The notes under the pieces are model-generated. The model saw only the letters and a program-made list of their open reading frames with translations. It had not been told where the DNA came from and searched no databases. The translations under genes were made by a program, and so were the position numbers. Shown piece after piece: positions 17,886-27,277 of a stretch of 64,000 nt of DNA. Origin of the DNA: Mesotoga sp. UBA6090 (GTDB taxonomy: Bacteria; Thermotogota; Thermotogae; Petrotogales; Kosmotogaceae); contig NZ_DIXC01000060.1 in assembly GCF_002435945.1 (NCBI RefSeq), positions 1-64,000 on the forward strand, read 5' to 3'. The number at the start of each line of letters is the position of its first letter. Position 1 is the first letter of the stretch.

Positions 17886-19151
17886 ATGAAAATTGGAGTT
17901 ATCGGATTTGGAGCAGCATCAATAGGCTTTATGAGTGAGGTGATTGATGAGAATCATGAGATTCACATTCTTGAACGCTCAAAGGATATTTTTAGTTCAA
18001 GCATAAGCGGAATAAGGTCGGATGGAAAGATTTTCGTATCAGATACCATGGGCGGTGACATGGAGATTCCACTCTCCATTCAGAAAAGTGTGGTTGATTT
18101 CTATCTGGAAAAACTGCATTCCGAAGACAAGCTCAACGTCAAAACTGGTACATCCTTTGACAGAAAATCCTCATTCTTCGACCTTTTCTATGAAAAAGGG
18201 TTTGAACCTGTGAACTCGAGGTTTTGGCATATAGGGACCGATAAACTGGGTTCGGTTCTTACAAGGATTTTCGACGAATTCTCAAAGAGAAAGAACGTCC
18301 ACTTTCACTTTGGCTCGAGGGTCGATGAAATCGACATTGAAAAGGAAAGAATTGTTCTTAGAGGAGAGGGATTCGAAGCAGAGTTTGATTATGTAGTAGT
18401 TGCTGTGGGCAGGAGTGGCCACTCACTTATAAAAAAGGTAACAGGTCGATATCCGGAGATCGTCGCATCCAGTAACACGGTAGATATTGGAATCAGATTT
18501 GAACTTCCCGACCATGTCGTGGAAGAGATCAATAATGAGATGTACGAATTCAAGGTTAGATTGAAGGCCAAGACAGGATATACAGTGAGAACTTTCTGCA
18601 ATAACCCATCTGGAAAGGTCGTTCTGGAGAACTACGACGATTTTGTGACCGTGAACGGCCACTCCAACTCTGGAGGGAGTTCAGAGAGCACAAACTTCGC
18701 AATACTTTGCACGACGCGTTTCACAGAACCTTTTCGTGATCCAATAGGTTACGGCTCATATATAAGCAGATTAAGCAACATTCTTGCCGGTGGCAGGAAA
18801 GTGATTCTTCAGACCTATGAGGACTTCATGCAGACCAAGAGAACAAAGAGGTTGGGAAGGGTTAAACCTACGTTACCTGAAAGTGATTTCATTCTGGGTG
18901 ACATAAATCTTGTGTTGCCCAGGAGAATATCTGTTTCTATTACCGAGTTTATTGAGAAACTCAGCGAGGTAATTCCTGGAGTAGCTTATCCTGACAATCT
19001 TATGTATGCCGTTGAAGTCAAGTTTTACTCGAACAAGATAAACAACGGTCGATATAAAAATCTAAAGTTCATCGGTGATTGCAGTGGTCACACAAGATCC
19101 ATAACATATGCAACAGGCCACGGAAGGCTTCTGGGCTCTTCTCTCAAATAG
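17886..19151 (+). CDS. FAD-dependent dehydrogenase, COG2509-like
   Basis: The 421-residue protein opens with a dinucleotide-binding strand and loop (MKIGVIGFGAASIGF) and has the second FAD strand DYVVVAVGRSG near residue 170. The C-terminal FIGDCSGHTRS closes the flavin site. This layout fits the uncharacterised FAD-dependent dehydrogenases of COG2509. No physiological reaction is known to me for this group. ATG 17886 is chosen because the GIGFGA Rossmann strand must be N-terminal and AAGGA precedes it; the longer frame upstream overlaps the previous gene with unlike sequence. Confidence 0.8.
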   Translation: MKIGVIGFGAASIGFMSEVIDENHEIHILERSKDIFSSSISGIRSDGKIFVSDTMGGDMEIPLSIQKSVVDFYLEKLHSEDKLNVKTGTSFDRKSSFFDLFYEKGFEPVNSRFWHIGTDKLGSVLTRIFDEFSKRKNVHFHFGSRVDEIDIEKERIVLRGEGFEAEFDYVVVAVGRSGHSLIKKVTGRYPEIVASSNTVDIGIRFELPDHVVEEINNEMYEFKVRLKAKTGYTVRTFCNNPSGKVVLENYDDFVTVNGHSNSGGSSESTNFAILCTTRFTEPFRDPIGYGSYISRLSNILAGGRKVILQTYEDFMQTKRTKRLGRVKPTLPESDFILGDINLVLPRRISVSITEFIEKLSEVIPGVAYPDNLMYAVEVKFYSNKINNGRYKNLKFIGDCSGHTRSITYATGHGRLLGSSLK

Positions 19152-19673
19152 GAATAAGCACTGAAACGCTAGTCCGTAAGACAAATGCTTCGCAGAAAGA
19201 GCTGTCTCCTTATCGAAAGAAGCCAGTAGCTCCATTATCGTACCATCAATCCTACGTCGGTAAGTGCAGGTTTTGTATTCAAACCGAAAGAGACAATGCG
19301 GGAAATCCTGATCAGAGGATTTCAAATCAACTCAGTTAGGATCGCTTGTTGTGATGATGATAGTGCAGATCAAGAACTTATATTTGCCAAGCAGGATGAT
19401 ACTCTTGAAAACAGAAGTGCGGAACACTTAATGTAATATATACGCAAATAAAAATATACACTTGTACTGAACTGTTGGTTCAATATAGGGGTCTCAATTC
19501 TTGTAAAACCGAGATGAAAGACAAATCGATACTAGCAAGATAGCAAGGCCAGTGCAAAGCACACCTACACCCTTTTAAGTGCAACCCGTCCTCATAGTAC
19601 CCGAATTATGTATGGAAGATCAACCGGAAGGGTCCGATCGTAGATCGGACCCTTGCTTTGAAGGGAGGATCGA
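19152..19673. other. Long intergenic region, AT-rich, with hairpin
   Basis: No gene is recognisable in this stretch. A 46-codon plus-strand frame at 19296-19436 (starting MREILIRGFQINS) has no clear ribosome site and no known family. AT-rich sequence follows at 19430-19500, and the perfect hairpin at 19628-19654 lies just before the glyoxalase-fold gene. Part of this region may be decayed coding sequence. Confidence 0.35.
19628..19654 (+). terminator. Perfect 12-bp hairpin upstream of the VOC gene
   Basis: AAGGGTCCGATC and its exact complement are separated by GTA only. The following TTGCTTTG has few T, so termination would be modest. It lies 19 bases before the GTG of the next gene and could be a terminator, a leader attenuator or a processing site. 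Confidence 0.5.
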
Positions 19674-20036
19674 GTGGTGAAGGTATTATTAAACACTATC
19701 GTCTTTTTTGGCACAAGAGACCTGAGTATTACGAGTTCATTCTACAAAGGTTTGATTGGGCTTGAACTGTTCAGAGATCAGGGGACATGCCAGATTTTCT
19801 TCACCGCGGGCGGTGGTATGATTGGTTTTTGTCATCATCTTCAAGTTAGTCCTAGAAAAGATAATCCAATAATAACTCTACTCACCGATGAAGTCGGTGA
19901 GTTCTACAAAAGATTGATCAAAGCGGGTGTTGAATGCACCGAGCCGACCATAAACGAGAAGTTCAATATCTATCATTTTTTCACAAGGGATCCCGACGGC
20001 TATCGATTGGAGATTCAGAGGTTTCTCGACCGATAG
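19674..20036 (+). CDS. Glyoxalase/VOC-superfamily protein
   Basis: This 120-residue protein has the paired beta-alpha-beta-beta-beta units of the vicinal oxygen chelate fold. The first unit is SITSSFYKGLIGLELFRDQG, and the end has the characteristic FTRDPDGYRLEIQRF strand with the metal-ligand Glu. Members include glyoxalases, dioxygenases and binding proteins; the sequence does not decide between them. The GTG start follows AGGGAGGA. It is followed 66 bases later by the WD40 protein gene and may be read together with it. Confidence 0.85.
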   Translation: MVKVLLNTIVFFGTRDLSITSSFYKGLIGLELFRDQGTCQIFFTAGGGMIGFCHHLQVSPRKDNPIITLLTDEVGEFYKRLIKAGVECTEPTINEKFNIYHFFTRDPDGYRLEIQRFLDR

Positions 20037-20102
20037 GTTGGACTGTTCTTGAAGGGCCATGAATGGTAGAATTGAATGAAAATTCTATTCAGGGTGATAG
20101 AT

Positions 20103-22346
20103 TTGAGAAGGATAGCTCTTTTAGCAACTTTGCTTTTCTCTCTTGTTGCATATGGCATAGAGTACTTGCCAGATAGCAAGGCTTTCAGCGCTACTTCGTT
20201 GGCAGTCAGTCCAGATGGCGAGAGACTTGTTTCTGGATATATTGATAATACAATCAAAGTCTGGAATCTTTTAGATGGGAGATTATTACACAATCTTTCT
20301 TTTAACAGCGCCTGGGTAACTTCTGTTGCTGTTTCTTCCGATGGAAAGATGGGAATAGCGGGCTACGATGATGGAATAATCATCGTCTGGGATCTCCTGA
20401 CTGGGAAGAAAATAAAGTCCTTGAGTAGTCACACTAGTGCAGTGAATGACTTGATTGTAACTGAAGACGGTAAGACACTTTATTCATGCAGCTCAGATGC
20501 AACGGTGAAGATATGGTCACTCTCAAGTCTATCGTTCATAAGAACTCTCAGAGGCCATTCCGGGTCCGTTCACTCCATTGTCGATTGGCCTGAACAAAAT
20601 CGTCTATATTCAGCTTCGGAAGATGGCACCCTCAGAATCTGGGATACATCAAGTGGACAGCAGGTTAAGGTTATCAGGGCAGAGATCGGGTCACTCACCG
20701 CAGTCTCTATGGATAGAGAAAGAACAGTTCTTTTAATTGGATCTGAGGCGGGCCATCTTAAATCCTATGATGTTAAGACCTGGTCCCCTCTGAAGACATC
20801 TAGAGTTCACAATGCAGAACTAACAAAGATCCTCATCGATAATGGGGTAATCTACACTGCATCCTCCGACAGAACGATAAAGAGTCTTTCCTTTCCTTCT
20901 TTCAATCTTGTGAATATGATAACGGGCCACAACTGGGATGTCAGCGAGATAGTTCTTTCAAATGATGGTTATGTGCTTTACTCATCTTCCACAGATGGAA
21001 CTTTGAAAATATGGGATATTGAAAAGGCTTCTGCAATAGGAACCTTGATAGGGTTTGGAGACGGAGAGTATTTCTCTTATAATTCCTATGGAAATTGGGT
21101 TTCTTCAGCACTGGCACTTGAGAGAGTCACTACTGCTGATGGATCTAGCCCTATGGAAGTCGCAAGAGAGCTTAATTCACTTCTTCTCCAACTAGATAAG
21201 TTACCAAGAATCTACACTCCTTCTTCCTTGAGCATAAGCATAGAAAAAAGCACGGTGGATTTTTCGGTTTCCAAGCCTGTCAAAAGAGTGACAGTGAATG
21301 GAGAAGAAGTGGATATAGGTGAAGATGGAGAAGTTGTTTTCAACCCCGATGGCGCAGGCGACTACATCATCAGAGCTTATGATGATTCCGGGTCCTACGA
21401 CGAACAAATTGTAACCGTTCACTTTGAAGAAACCGTGATGTACGTAGTAAAAGAAATCGGTACCTATCAGAGAGGCGACAGAGTAATCATTGGCGACTTT
21501 CGTGAACTGACATTCCTTGTGAATGGGGAGTGGATTGACAGAGACTACTTTTCGAGAGTCGCTCCTGATATTGAACCACCTGTTATAACCGGCGATAAAG
21601 CCCAGAAGGTTTCTATTGGCGATACCAAGTATCTGGAGTTGTCCGTCTCCGACAACAGTACAGTGACTTTGATTGAAATTGTTTCCCCCGACCTCACCGT
21701 AACTCCTCTTGCCGTAAATTCAGTTTCGGTAGAGATTAGAACAGAAGTTCAGGGAACGGGTGACTATACTGTCAATGCATACGATCATGACGGAAACAAA
21801 GCAATGTCAACATTCTCACTAGAAGCCGAATCTAGAAGCTTCTGGGTTTGCAGAGATCACGAGAGTCTGGGATTTGGCCAAGAAGTCAAAGTTACCGAGG
21901 AAGGCGAAAGCTGCTATTATGTTTCCGATTATGGCTGGCTAGAAAAGGAATATCTATCTGGAAACCCGGTTTCAACTGCAGATCCAGTAATCAGCGGAGA
22001 ACCAGTTCAGTATGCTGTTTCGGGTGCTGAAAGGATCCTGAGCTTCACAGTAAGCGATGACGTTAACGTAAAAGAAGTCGTTGTTTCCGGAAAGACATAT
22101 CCAGTAAATGAAAGAGAAAAGGAAATGCACATTATGGTAAGCGAGTATGGGGAGCATCTTGTAATAGCAAATGATGTTGAGGGCAATTCAGCTCGAGCAT
22201 CGTTCACACTCTCTGCCCCTCCGGAAAATGAAAGGGAAGGCGGCAAGATCTGGTACTGGTTGATTCCGATTGTAATAATCCTTCCTCTGATTTTGTTTCT
22301 GGCAGCAAAGTCTTCAAGGAAGAAGACACGGAAGATAAGGCTTTGA
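20103..22346 (+). CDS. Exported WD40 propeller protein with tandem SH3/Ig-like repeats and C-terminal anchor
   Basis: About 747 residues. An N-terminal signal peptide (RRIALLATLLFSLVAYG) leads into seven WD40 repeats, at about residues 35-315, most ending in variants of IWD or VWN, enough for one closed propeller. The region at 440-700 contains two copies of a unit made of a small Trp-containing SH3-like part (GEWIDRDYFS and YGWLEKEYLS) and an Ig-like part with LSVSD or FTVSD strands. A membrane helix (about residues 716-735) and a basic KKTRKIRL tail end the protein. It should be a surface-facing binding scaffold anchored in the membrane. TTG 20103 follows AGGGTGA; an ATG nine codons earlier is the alternative. 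Confidence 0.82.
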   Translation: MRRIALLATLLFSLVAYGIEYLPDSKAFSATSLAVSPDGERLVSGYIDNTIKVWNLLDGRLLHNLSFNSAWVTSVAVSSDGKMGIAGYDDGIIIVWDLLTGKKIKSLSSHTSAVNDLIVTEDGKTLYSCSSDATVKIWSLSSLSFIRTLRGHSGSVHSIVDWPEQNRLYSASEDGTLRIWDTSSGQQVKVIRAEIGSLTAVSMDRERTVLLIGSEAGHLKSYDVKTWSPLKTSRVHNAELTKILIDNGVIYTASSDRTIKSLSFPSFNLVNMITGHNWDVSEIVLSNDGYVLYSSSTDGTLKIWDIEKASAIGTLIGFGDGEYFSYNSYGNWVSSALALERVTTADGSSPMEVARELNSLLLQLDKLPRIYTPSSLSISIEKSTVDFSVSKPVKRVTVNGEEVDIGEDGEVVFNPDGAGDYIIRAYDDSGSYDEQIVTVHFEETVMYVVKEIGTYQRGDRVIIGDFRELTFLVNGEWIDRDYFSRVAPDIEPPVITGDKAQKVSIGDTKYLELSVSDNSTVTLIEIVSPDLTVTPLAVNSVSVEIRTEVQGTGDYTVNAYDHDGNKAMSTFSLEAESRSFWVCRDHESLGFGQEVKVTEEGESCYYVSDYGWLEKEYLSGNPVSTADPVISGEPVQYAVSGAERILSFTVSDDVNVKEVVVSGKTYPVNEREKEMHIMVSEYGEHLVIANDVEGNSARASFTLSAPPENEREGGKIWYWLIPIVIILPLILFLAAKSSRKKTRKIRL

Positions 22347-22347
22347 T

Positions 22348-24489
22348 TTGACTATGAGGAGAATACTATTTGCTGCAATGGTCTGCTTCGCAGTCCTAGC
22401 AGTTGTCTCAGGCTTTGGACTTCTGAAGGGACAAAGCGCAGATTTCGAAGTCTTGGAGTGTGGTAGTGTAACAGTAGAATACGGCGAGCCACTTTCATTA
22501 CCAATTGCAGACTTCGTAAGAAGCAATGGAACAGCCCTTGCCTTTTCAGTCGTTGGAGAGAAAGGAAGAATAGAGAACGATTTTCTTGTAATAGATACAA
22601 AATCCTTAAGCTGCCCCAATGACATAGTGAAGATCGTTGTACAGTCGGAAAGATCAAGAGCTGTTGTTCCCATTGAGATTGAAGTAGAAAATCCACCTCC
22701 ACCCCCTGCTCTTGCAATCACAAACCAGAAGCTTTTTGAGGGAGAGTTTCTGGAGATTGACTTGAAAGAACTCACCACTTCAGATTCAGAAAGCATTTTT
22801 TACGAAATTGTCAGTGGGGTGGGCGAGATTCAGGGTACTGAATATAGATACACCGCAGGGCTGCGCGAAGCTCCTGTCGCGCACAGAGTGACTATTAAAG
22901 CAATTGACGAGTTGGGACAGTGGCGCTGCGAAACCTTTAGCATAATCGTAATGGACAAGAACCACTGGCCAGAAGAGCCCCACTCTCCTTATCCAGACGA
23001 TGGTGTTGAGGATTTCATGAATGACCTGGTTCTCTCATGGAAGTGCCAAGACCCCGATGGAGACAGCCTGTCTTATAGTCTCTACTTTGGAGCTGAAAGA
23101 CTTGAAGTCTTGGCTAAAGAAATTGCGGAAACCACCTATAGCTTGCCTTCTCTTGAACCTGGCACAGAATACAGCTGGCAGGTTTTGGCTGACGATGAAA
23201 AGGGTGGACTAATCAGAAGCCCGATCTGGTCATTCAGAACAAAGAAGATTCCCAAACTGACATGGAAAAGGGTTATTGGTTTTGACGGAAGAGACAGCTT
23301 CGCCAAAATAAGGCCTCTTTCAGATGGGGGCTTCATTCTTGCAGGTTCTGTAGATGCTAAACCGGTTCCGAATTCCTCAGCGAAAGATCTTTCGAGAGCA
23401 GGATGGGTTGTGAAACTTGACGGTAACGGCTATTTTGCCTGGCAGAAGAAGTTCGATTTTGGCTGGACCGAGTTCATTGACATAATACCGACCTACGATA
23501 ACGGATTTCTGGTCGCAGGCAAAAACCTCGACTTAACTAGTCCCAAATCTGGGGAAGAATCTTCATTGCTGGCCATCAAACTCAATAGATACGCAAATGA
23601 AAGCTGGAGATTCACAGTTGGCGGAAATCAGAATGAAGCTGTCGCAGTCGCTGAGGTCGAGGATGGATACTTGATTCTGGGAACGAAGTCCTCAGACAAT
23701 AGAGAAGAAAAAAGCGTCGTTCTGATAAAACTGGATAGGTCGGGATCGGAAGTCTGGCAAAAATCATTTGGTGGGAGCTCCTTTGAACGGGCAGTTGCCT
23801 TCAATCTTGATCCCAAAGGAGACATAGTGATTGTTGCAGAAACAACTTCAATGGATGGAGAGGCCGAAGGGAATACCGGAAGCAGCTTATCAATTAACGG
23901 ATTAACTCTACAATTCTCATCAATTCTGGTGATCAAAGTTAGCATCAATGGTGAGGTACTTTGGTCTAAAGTTTTGGGTGGAGAGAGCGAGGATTTCCCA
24001 TCCTCTGTAAAAGTGGACGCAAACGGAGATATATTTGTTGGGGGTTCAACCAGCTCCACAGGAGGCACCTTCTCTCGGCAAACTTCCGATTACGATGGGT
24101 TCATAATAAAACTCTCAGAAGTGGGAGAAATCTTATGGACGAAATGCTTGGGAGGAAAAGGGAACGACTTTGTTGAAGATTTTTTCGTCACCCCTTCTGG
24201 TGGTATTCAAGCAATCGGCTTCTCCGAGTCAAATCTGGAAAGGAAAGGTTCGGAAAGCACTTCCTTGAAAAGAGCTGGATTAGCTTATAGTGACATCTGG
24301 CTTCTGCAGCTTGATGTCGACGGGAATTTGCTTTGGGAAAACTACCTTGGCGGAGAACTGGAAGATGTGAGCCTCGCAGTCGCAAGATCAGGCAACGGAT
24401 TTGCTTTAGCAGGTTTCTCCGCATCGAGTGACGGGGATGTGGGCTCTAATAAAGGGGACTACGATGCGTTAGTCTTCTACCTCGAATAA
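22348..24489 (+). CDS. Exported Ig/FN3-like and beta-propeller-repeat protein
   Basis: About 713 residues. It starts with a signal peptide (LFAAMVCFAVLAVVSGFG). Residues 30-200 look like cadherin- or Ig-type domains (the SDSESIFYEIVSG pattern). A fibronectin type III-like domain lies at about 205-305 (TYSLPSLEPGTEYSWQV). The last 400 residues are propeller-like repeats with recurring patterns such as LGGESEDFPSSVKVD and FVGGSTSSTGG. I see no enzyme motif and no membrane anchor at the C-terminus. The gene follows the WD40 gene by one base, so they are surely co-transcribed. The TTG at 22348 has AAGG at a fair distance; ATG 22354 is an alternative. The stop is directly adjacent to the convergent gene. 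Confidence 0.78.
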   Translation: MTMRRILFAAMVCFAVLAVVSGFGLLKGQSADFEVLECGSVTVEYGEPLSLPIADFVRSNGTALAFSVVGEKGRIENDFLVIDTKSLSCPNDIVKIVVQSERSRAVVPIEIEVENPPPPPALAITNQKLFEGEFLEIDLKELTTSDSESIFYEIVSGVGEIQGTEYRYTAGLREAPVAHRVTIKAIDELGQWRCETFSIIVMDKNHWPEEPHSPYPDDGVEDFMNDLVLSWKCQDPDGDSLSYSLYFGAERLEVLAKEIAETTYSLPSLEPGTEYSWQVLADDEKGGLIRSPIWSFRTKKIPKLTWKRVIGFDGRDSFAKIRPLSDGGFILAGSVDAKPVPNSSAKDLSRAGWVVKLDGNGYFAWQKKFDFGWTEFIDIIPTYDNGFLVAGKNLDLTSPKSGEESSLLAIKLNRYANESWRFTVGGNQNEAVAVAEVEDGYLILGTKSSDNREEKSVVLIKLDRSGSEVWQKSFGGSSFERAVAFNLDPKGDIVIVAETTSMDGEAEGNTGSSLSINGLTLQFSSILVIKVSINGEVLWSKVLGGESEDFPSSVKVDANGDIFVGGSTSSTGGTFSRQTSDYDGFIIKLSEVGEILWTKCLGGKGNDFVEDFFVTPSGGIQAIGFSESNLERKGSESTSLKRAGLAYSDIWLLQLDVDGNLLWENYLGGELEDVSLAVARSGNGFALAGFSASSDGDVGSNKGDYDALVFYLE

Positions 24490-25389
24490 TCAGCTGTAGA
24501 ATCGCCACTTCAAACCTTCTCTTTTTGCTGCAAATACAGATGAAAGGCAGTTACTAAAAAGAGCGTCTGAACTCTCCCCATCCACGGGAAACTGACAGAT
24601 TCCGATTGCAACGGATGGAGATATTTCAGTATCAGTGACAACGACGGGGCTCTCCAAAGCTGATAATAAGGAAATCACTGTCGAAGAAACTTCCTTCCTA
24701 TCGCTCAAATCCATTACGATAACAAAGACATCATCCATGACCCTGAAAAACTCTGCTTTTGGTACTGCTTTTGCAAGTCTTCTGCTAATTCTCTGCACCA
24801 AAATATCTGCGGTTCTTTTTCCAAACATTGCAACTATCTCCTTAGAATCTGATAATGTGACACATACAATCGAAAAGGAGCTTCCAGTAACTCTTGAAGT
24901 ATGCATTTTGCTGGCAAGATGAGTGTGCAGAGAGCATTCATTTCCAAATCCAGAGAGAGAGTCAAGGTACACTATATCCCTCAACGCGTTTCGAATACTG
25001 GTAGATTCGCTGTTGTCAGTCATGGTCATCAAATATGATAGTTTCTTCGAAATCCCCAGACAAAAAATGTTAAGCGACAAATGTGACCTTCGAGTCTGAA
25101 CTGAATCGCTTAGGTCGAAAGAGACATTATCTATCTCTCCATTGATGAACGAACTGAGTCTTGCAGAACTGGAGCCGTTCAACAGGTTGAATAAACAGGG
25201 GAAATCTACCACATCTTTGTTCAAAAAGCTTAATTCATAACAGTAATCAGAAGTCAACCTTCTCCACTCGCTGTTCTCAACAACTACTCTCCCCTCGGCA
25301 GAAAGAATCGCAGAAGCTTCGAGAGTTCCCTCGAGCAAGCGTTCAGCAATCTGCACACTCTCGTTCTTTTCTCTCTCCCTGTTTTCCAT
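24490..25389 (-). CDS. Degenerate GGDEF-domain protein
   Basis: The 299-residue protein has an N-terminal PAS-like part (LEASAILSAEGRVVVEN) and a C-terminal region laid out like a diguanylate cyclase: YLDSLSGFGNE where active enzymes have D.LTGL.NR, a VCVTLSDSKEIV strand, and VAIGICQFPVDG. The active-site GGDEF is replaced by VMDDV (residues 217-221), so cyclase activity is not expected. It may instead bind a nucleotide or a partner. The ATG at 25389 is chosen because GAGGTG lies 4 bases before it. The gene converges on the propeller gene with no gap and is divergent from the acetyltransferase. Confidence 0.72.
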   Translation of the reverse strand: MENREREKNESVQIAERLLEGTLEASAILSAEGRVVVENSEWRRLTSDYCYELSFLNKDVVDFPCLFNLLNGSSSARLSSFINGEIDNVSFDLSDSVQTRRSHLSLNIFCLGISKKLSYLMTMTDNSESTSIRNALRDIVYLDSLSGFGNECSLHTHLASKMHTSRVTGSSFSIVCVTLSDSKEIVAMFGKRTADILVQRISRRLAKAVPKAEFFRVMDDVFVIVMDLSDRKEVSSTVISLLSALESPVVVTDTEISPSVAIGICQFPVDGESSDALFSNCLSSVFAAKREGLKWRFYS

Positions 25390-25506
25390 AAGCCACCTCA
25401 CGTTAAGGATCTTGATTGGATAAGCAATTCAATGCAACACCATGCCAAGACAGAGATTGAACGATCATGGTTAAAGGCGCAGAATTTACCTGTGGAGAAG
25501 AGAGAG

Positions 25507-26088
25507 ATGTTATTTAGGTCGGCAGAAAGAGAGGATGTGCCCTTCGTTGCCTCGCTGGTTTTCGATACAGATCCTTCGCATTTCAAAAGGGCTTTTGGAT
25601 GGAAGGCTAATAAGTATGTCTCCGGACTTGTGCTACTGAATAGCCCGCTGAACATAAGGCACATAACCGTCTGTGAAGTTAGCGGGCAACCGGTAGCAAT
25701 ATATGCTCTTTACTCAATGAAAGAGATGAACCAATTAGCTTCTTCAAAGCCTAATCTTAGAGATTTCGTTCCCAGTCTGTCTAAATTCAGGTTGCTACTA
25801 GAATTTCGGACTCTTCAGAAAGCAATGAGAATGAGTATTTCATCTAACCAAAGCTATCTAGGTATTATTTCGGTTGAAAGAAACTTCAGGAATATGGGCT
25901 TAGCCAGAATGATATTTGATTATCTTTTCGAAACTTGTCAAGAAATTGTGCTCGACGTTTCTAGAAGTAATAGTAGGGCCCTTTCAATATATATTAGATA
26001 TGGCTTTAGACCCGAAACGAGGCTTCCGCGAGACTACCCATTAAAAGACAGCATACGACTGAAAAGCACCCGGAAAACTACTGGGTGA
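25507..26088 (+). CDS. GNAT-family N-acetyltransferase
   Basis: The 193-residue protein contains the GNAT acetyl-CoA motif A at about residues 120-145 (GIISVERNFRNMGLARMI) and the following strand-helix DVSRSNSRALSIYIRYGF, typical for the family end. The Q/RxxGxG/A pattern reads RNMGLA. The substrate is unknown. ATG 25507 is preferred, with GGAGAAGAGAGAG directly before it, over an ATG 75 bases earlier. It is a single gene divergent from the degenerate GGDEF gene. Confidence 0.8.
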   Translation: MLFRSAEREDVPFVASLVFDTDPSHFKRAFGWKANKYVSGLVLLNSPLNIRHITVCEVSGQPVAIYALYSMKEMNQLASSKPNLRDFVPSLSKFRLLLEFRTLQKAMRMSISSNQSYLGIISVERNFRNMGLARMIFDYLFETCQEIVLDVSRSNSRALSIYIRYGFRPETRLPRDYPLKDSIRLKSTRKTTG

Positions 26089-26126
26089 TTATCTTAAAAA
26101 GCTCTTCTGAGATTGCCCTAAGACTC

Positions 26127-26921
26127 TCAAAGCAAGAACAAGAGCTTTCTAAGTACTTCAAAATAGTCTGTTTCTTCGAACATGAGCGTCCTGTCATCCA
26201 TCTTGCTCACTCCCGGAAAAAAGGAGAGTTTGTGTGCTTGTCTATGATCGACATAAGTAATCTCAACATCAAACCTCTCTGGCAGTTCTAAAGGAAGTGC
26301 CTCAAGATTCTTCAAGGCCTTATAGACCCCCTCTTCTATTAGCTTCACCGCTCTCAGAGGATGAATTGAATCAACAGAGGATCCGCTTCCGCGATTTGTT
26401 GAGACTGTTACAATACCGGGCACGTCCTGCTCTGCAATCCTCACAATTCCTTCATCACCACTGACAAAAACTATCGGTATACCATAATAGGCTGCTGACA
26501 TCGCGTTAAGCTTGAATTCACTGACAAGCTCACCATTGATCTTCAAATAGAAGATCTCGCCGGTCATAGTGTGAGAAAGAGGATTCAAAGCCTTTCCTGA
26601 TGGGGAGTGATAGCCTGTGAATACGACGGCCCCAAAACCGGCATCGACTCCTTGCATCATCATCAGAGGGTCTCTTGCCCATCCTCTCAATATGCGAACT
26701 TCTTCAGGAAGAGAAGAGGGATCAATATTCCTTGCACTTCCATGGGCATCTCTCACAACAATTTCCGAGACTCCTGCTTTTAGAGCACCCTGGACAGCGG
26801 CCCTCACTTCGGCAGTCATCTGCTTCTTGAAATATTCGTAGTCTTCATGTCCCTTCCTAGCTTCGTCCCAATCGGCAATGCCTGCGGTACCTTCAATGTC
26901 AGCACTGATATATACTCTCAC
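26127..26921 (-). CDS. M55-family D-aminopeptidase (DppA-like)
   Basis: The 264-residue protein starts with VYISADIEGTAGI, whose Asp and Glu bind zinc in DppA of Bacillus, and has the conserved RDAHGSARNI, FTGYHS and GEIFYLKING segments. M55 enzymes release N-terminal D-amino acids from short peptides, for instance from cell wall turnover. The start is GTG 26921, which lies 6 bases after GGGGAGGG; a TTG six bases earlier touches that site. It is a single-gene unit with a 350-base gap upstream. Confidence 0.92.
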   Translation of the reverse strand: MRVYISADIEGTAGIADWDEARKGHEDYEYFKKQMTAEVRAAVQGALKAGVSEIVVRDAHGSARNIDPSSLPEEVRILRGWARDPLMMMQGVDAGFGAVVFTGYHSPSGKALNPLSHTMTGEIFYLKINGELVSEFKLNAMSAAYYGIPIVFVSGDEGIVRIAEQDVPGIVTVSTNRGSGSSVDSIHPLRAVKLIEEGVYKALKNLEALPLELPERFDVEITYVDHRQAHKLSFFPGVSKMDDRTLMFEETDYFEVLRKLLFLL

Positions 26922-27277
26922 AGTCAACCCTCCCCATTATTTTTTCCATTCTATTTCCCGTTTTCTAGCCAGTGGCATCACACAGAATACCAACTTCTCG
27001 TCAGGATTCGTTCTTCATGTAACGGCTATTACACCTTAAACAGACTCAAAAAGGCAAACAAACTCCAGTTACATTTCCTCTGAACTCCAAAAGAAGGGAG
27101 GCTCTTCAAAGATCTCCGATTGCCCTCGACCGAAGAAACACTGATGCACTTGCCGTATTTCGTATGTAACATAACCGGCAGAGACCACTCAATTTCCAGA
27201 AAATTCAGACTGACTGTCAAGAATCATCCAGATTTTACTTCTGGTAGTCGGAATCCTAAAAGTGACTCCGGAAGCAT
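26922..27277. other. Intergenic region, nothing recognisable
   Basis: This is the gap between the D-aminopeptidase start and the RNase H-like gene end, both on the minus strand. A T-rich block at 26938-26946 is just upstream of the aminopeptidase. Open frames here are short, without ribosome sites, and resemble nothing known to me. Confidence 0.4.

Noticed and set aside
22314..22796. Minus-strand open frame of 160 codons opposite the propeller protein start
   Set aside because: Ser/Pro/Thr-rich antisense sequence without start site; the plus frame has a signal peptide and domain structure.
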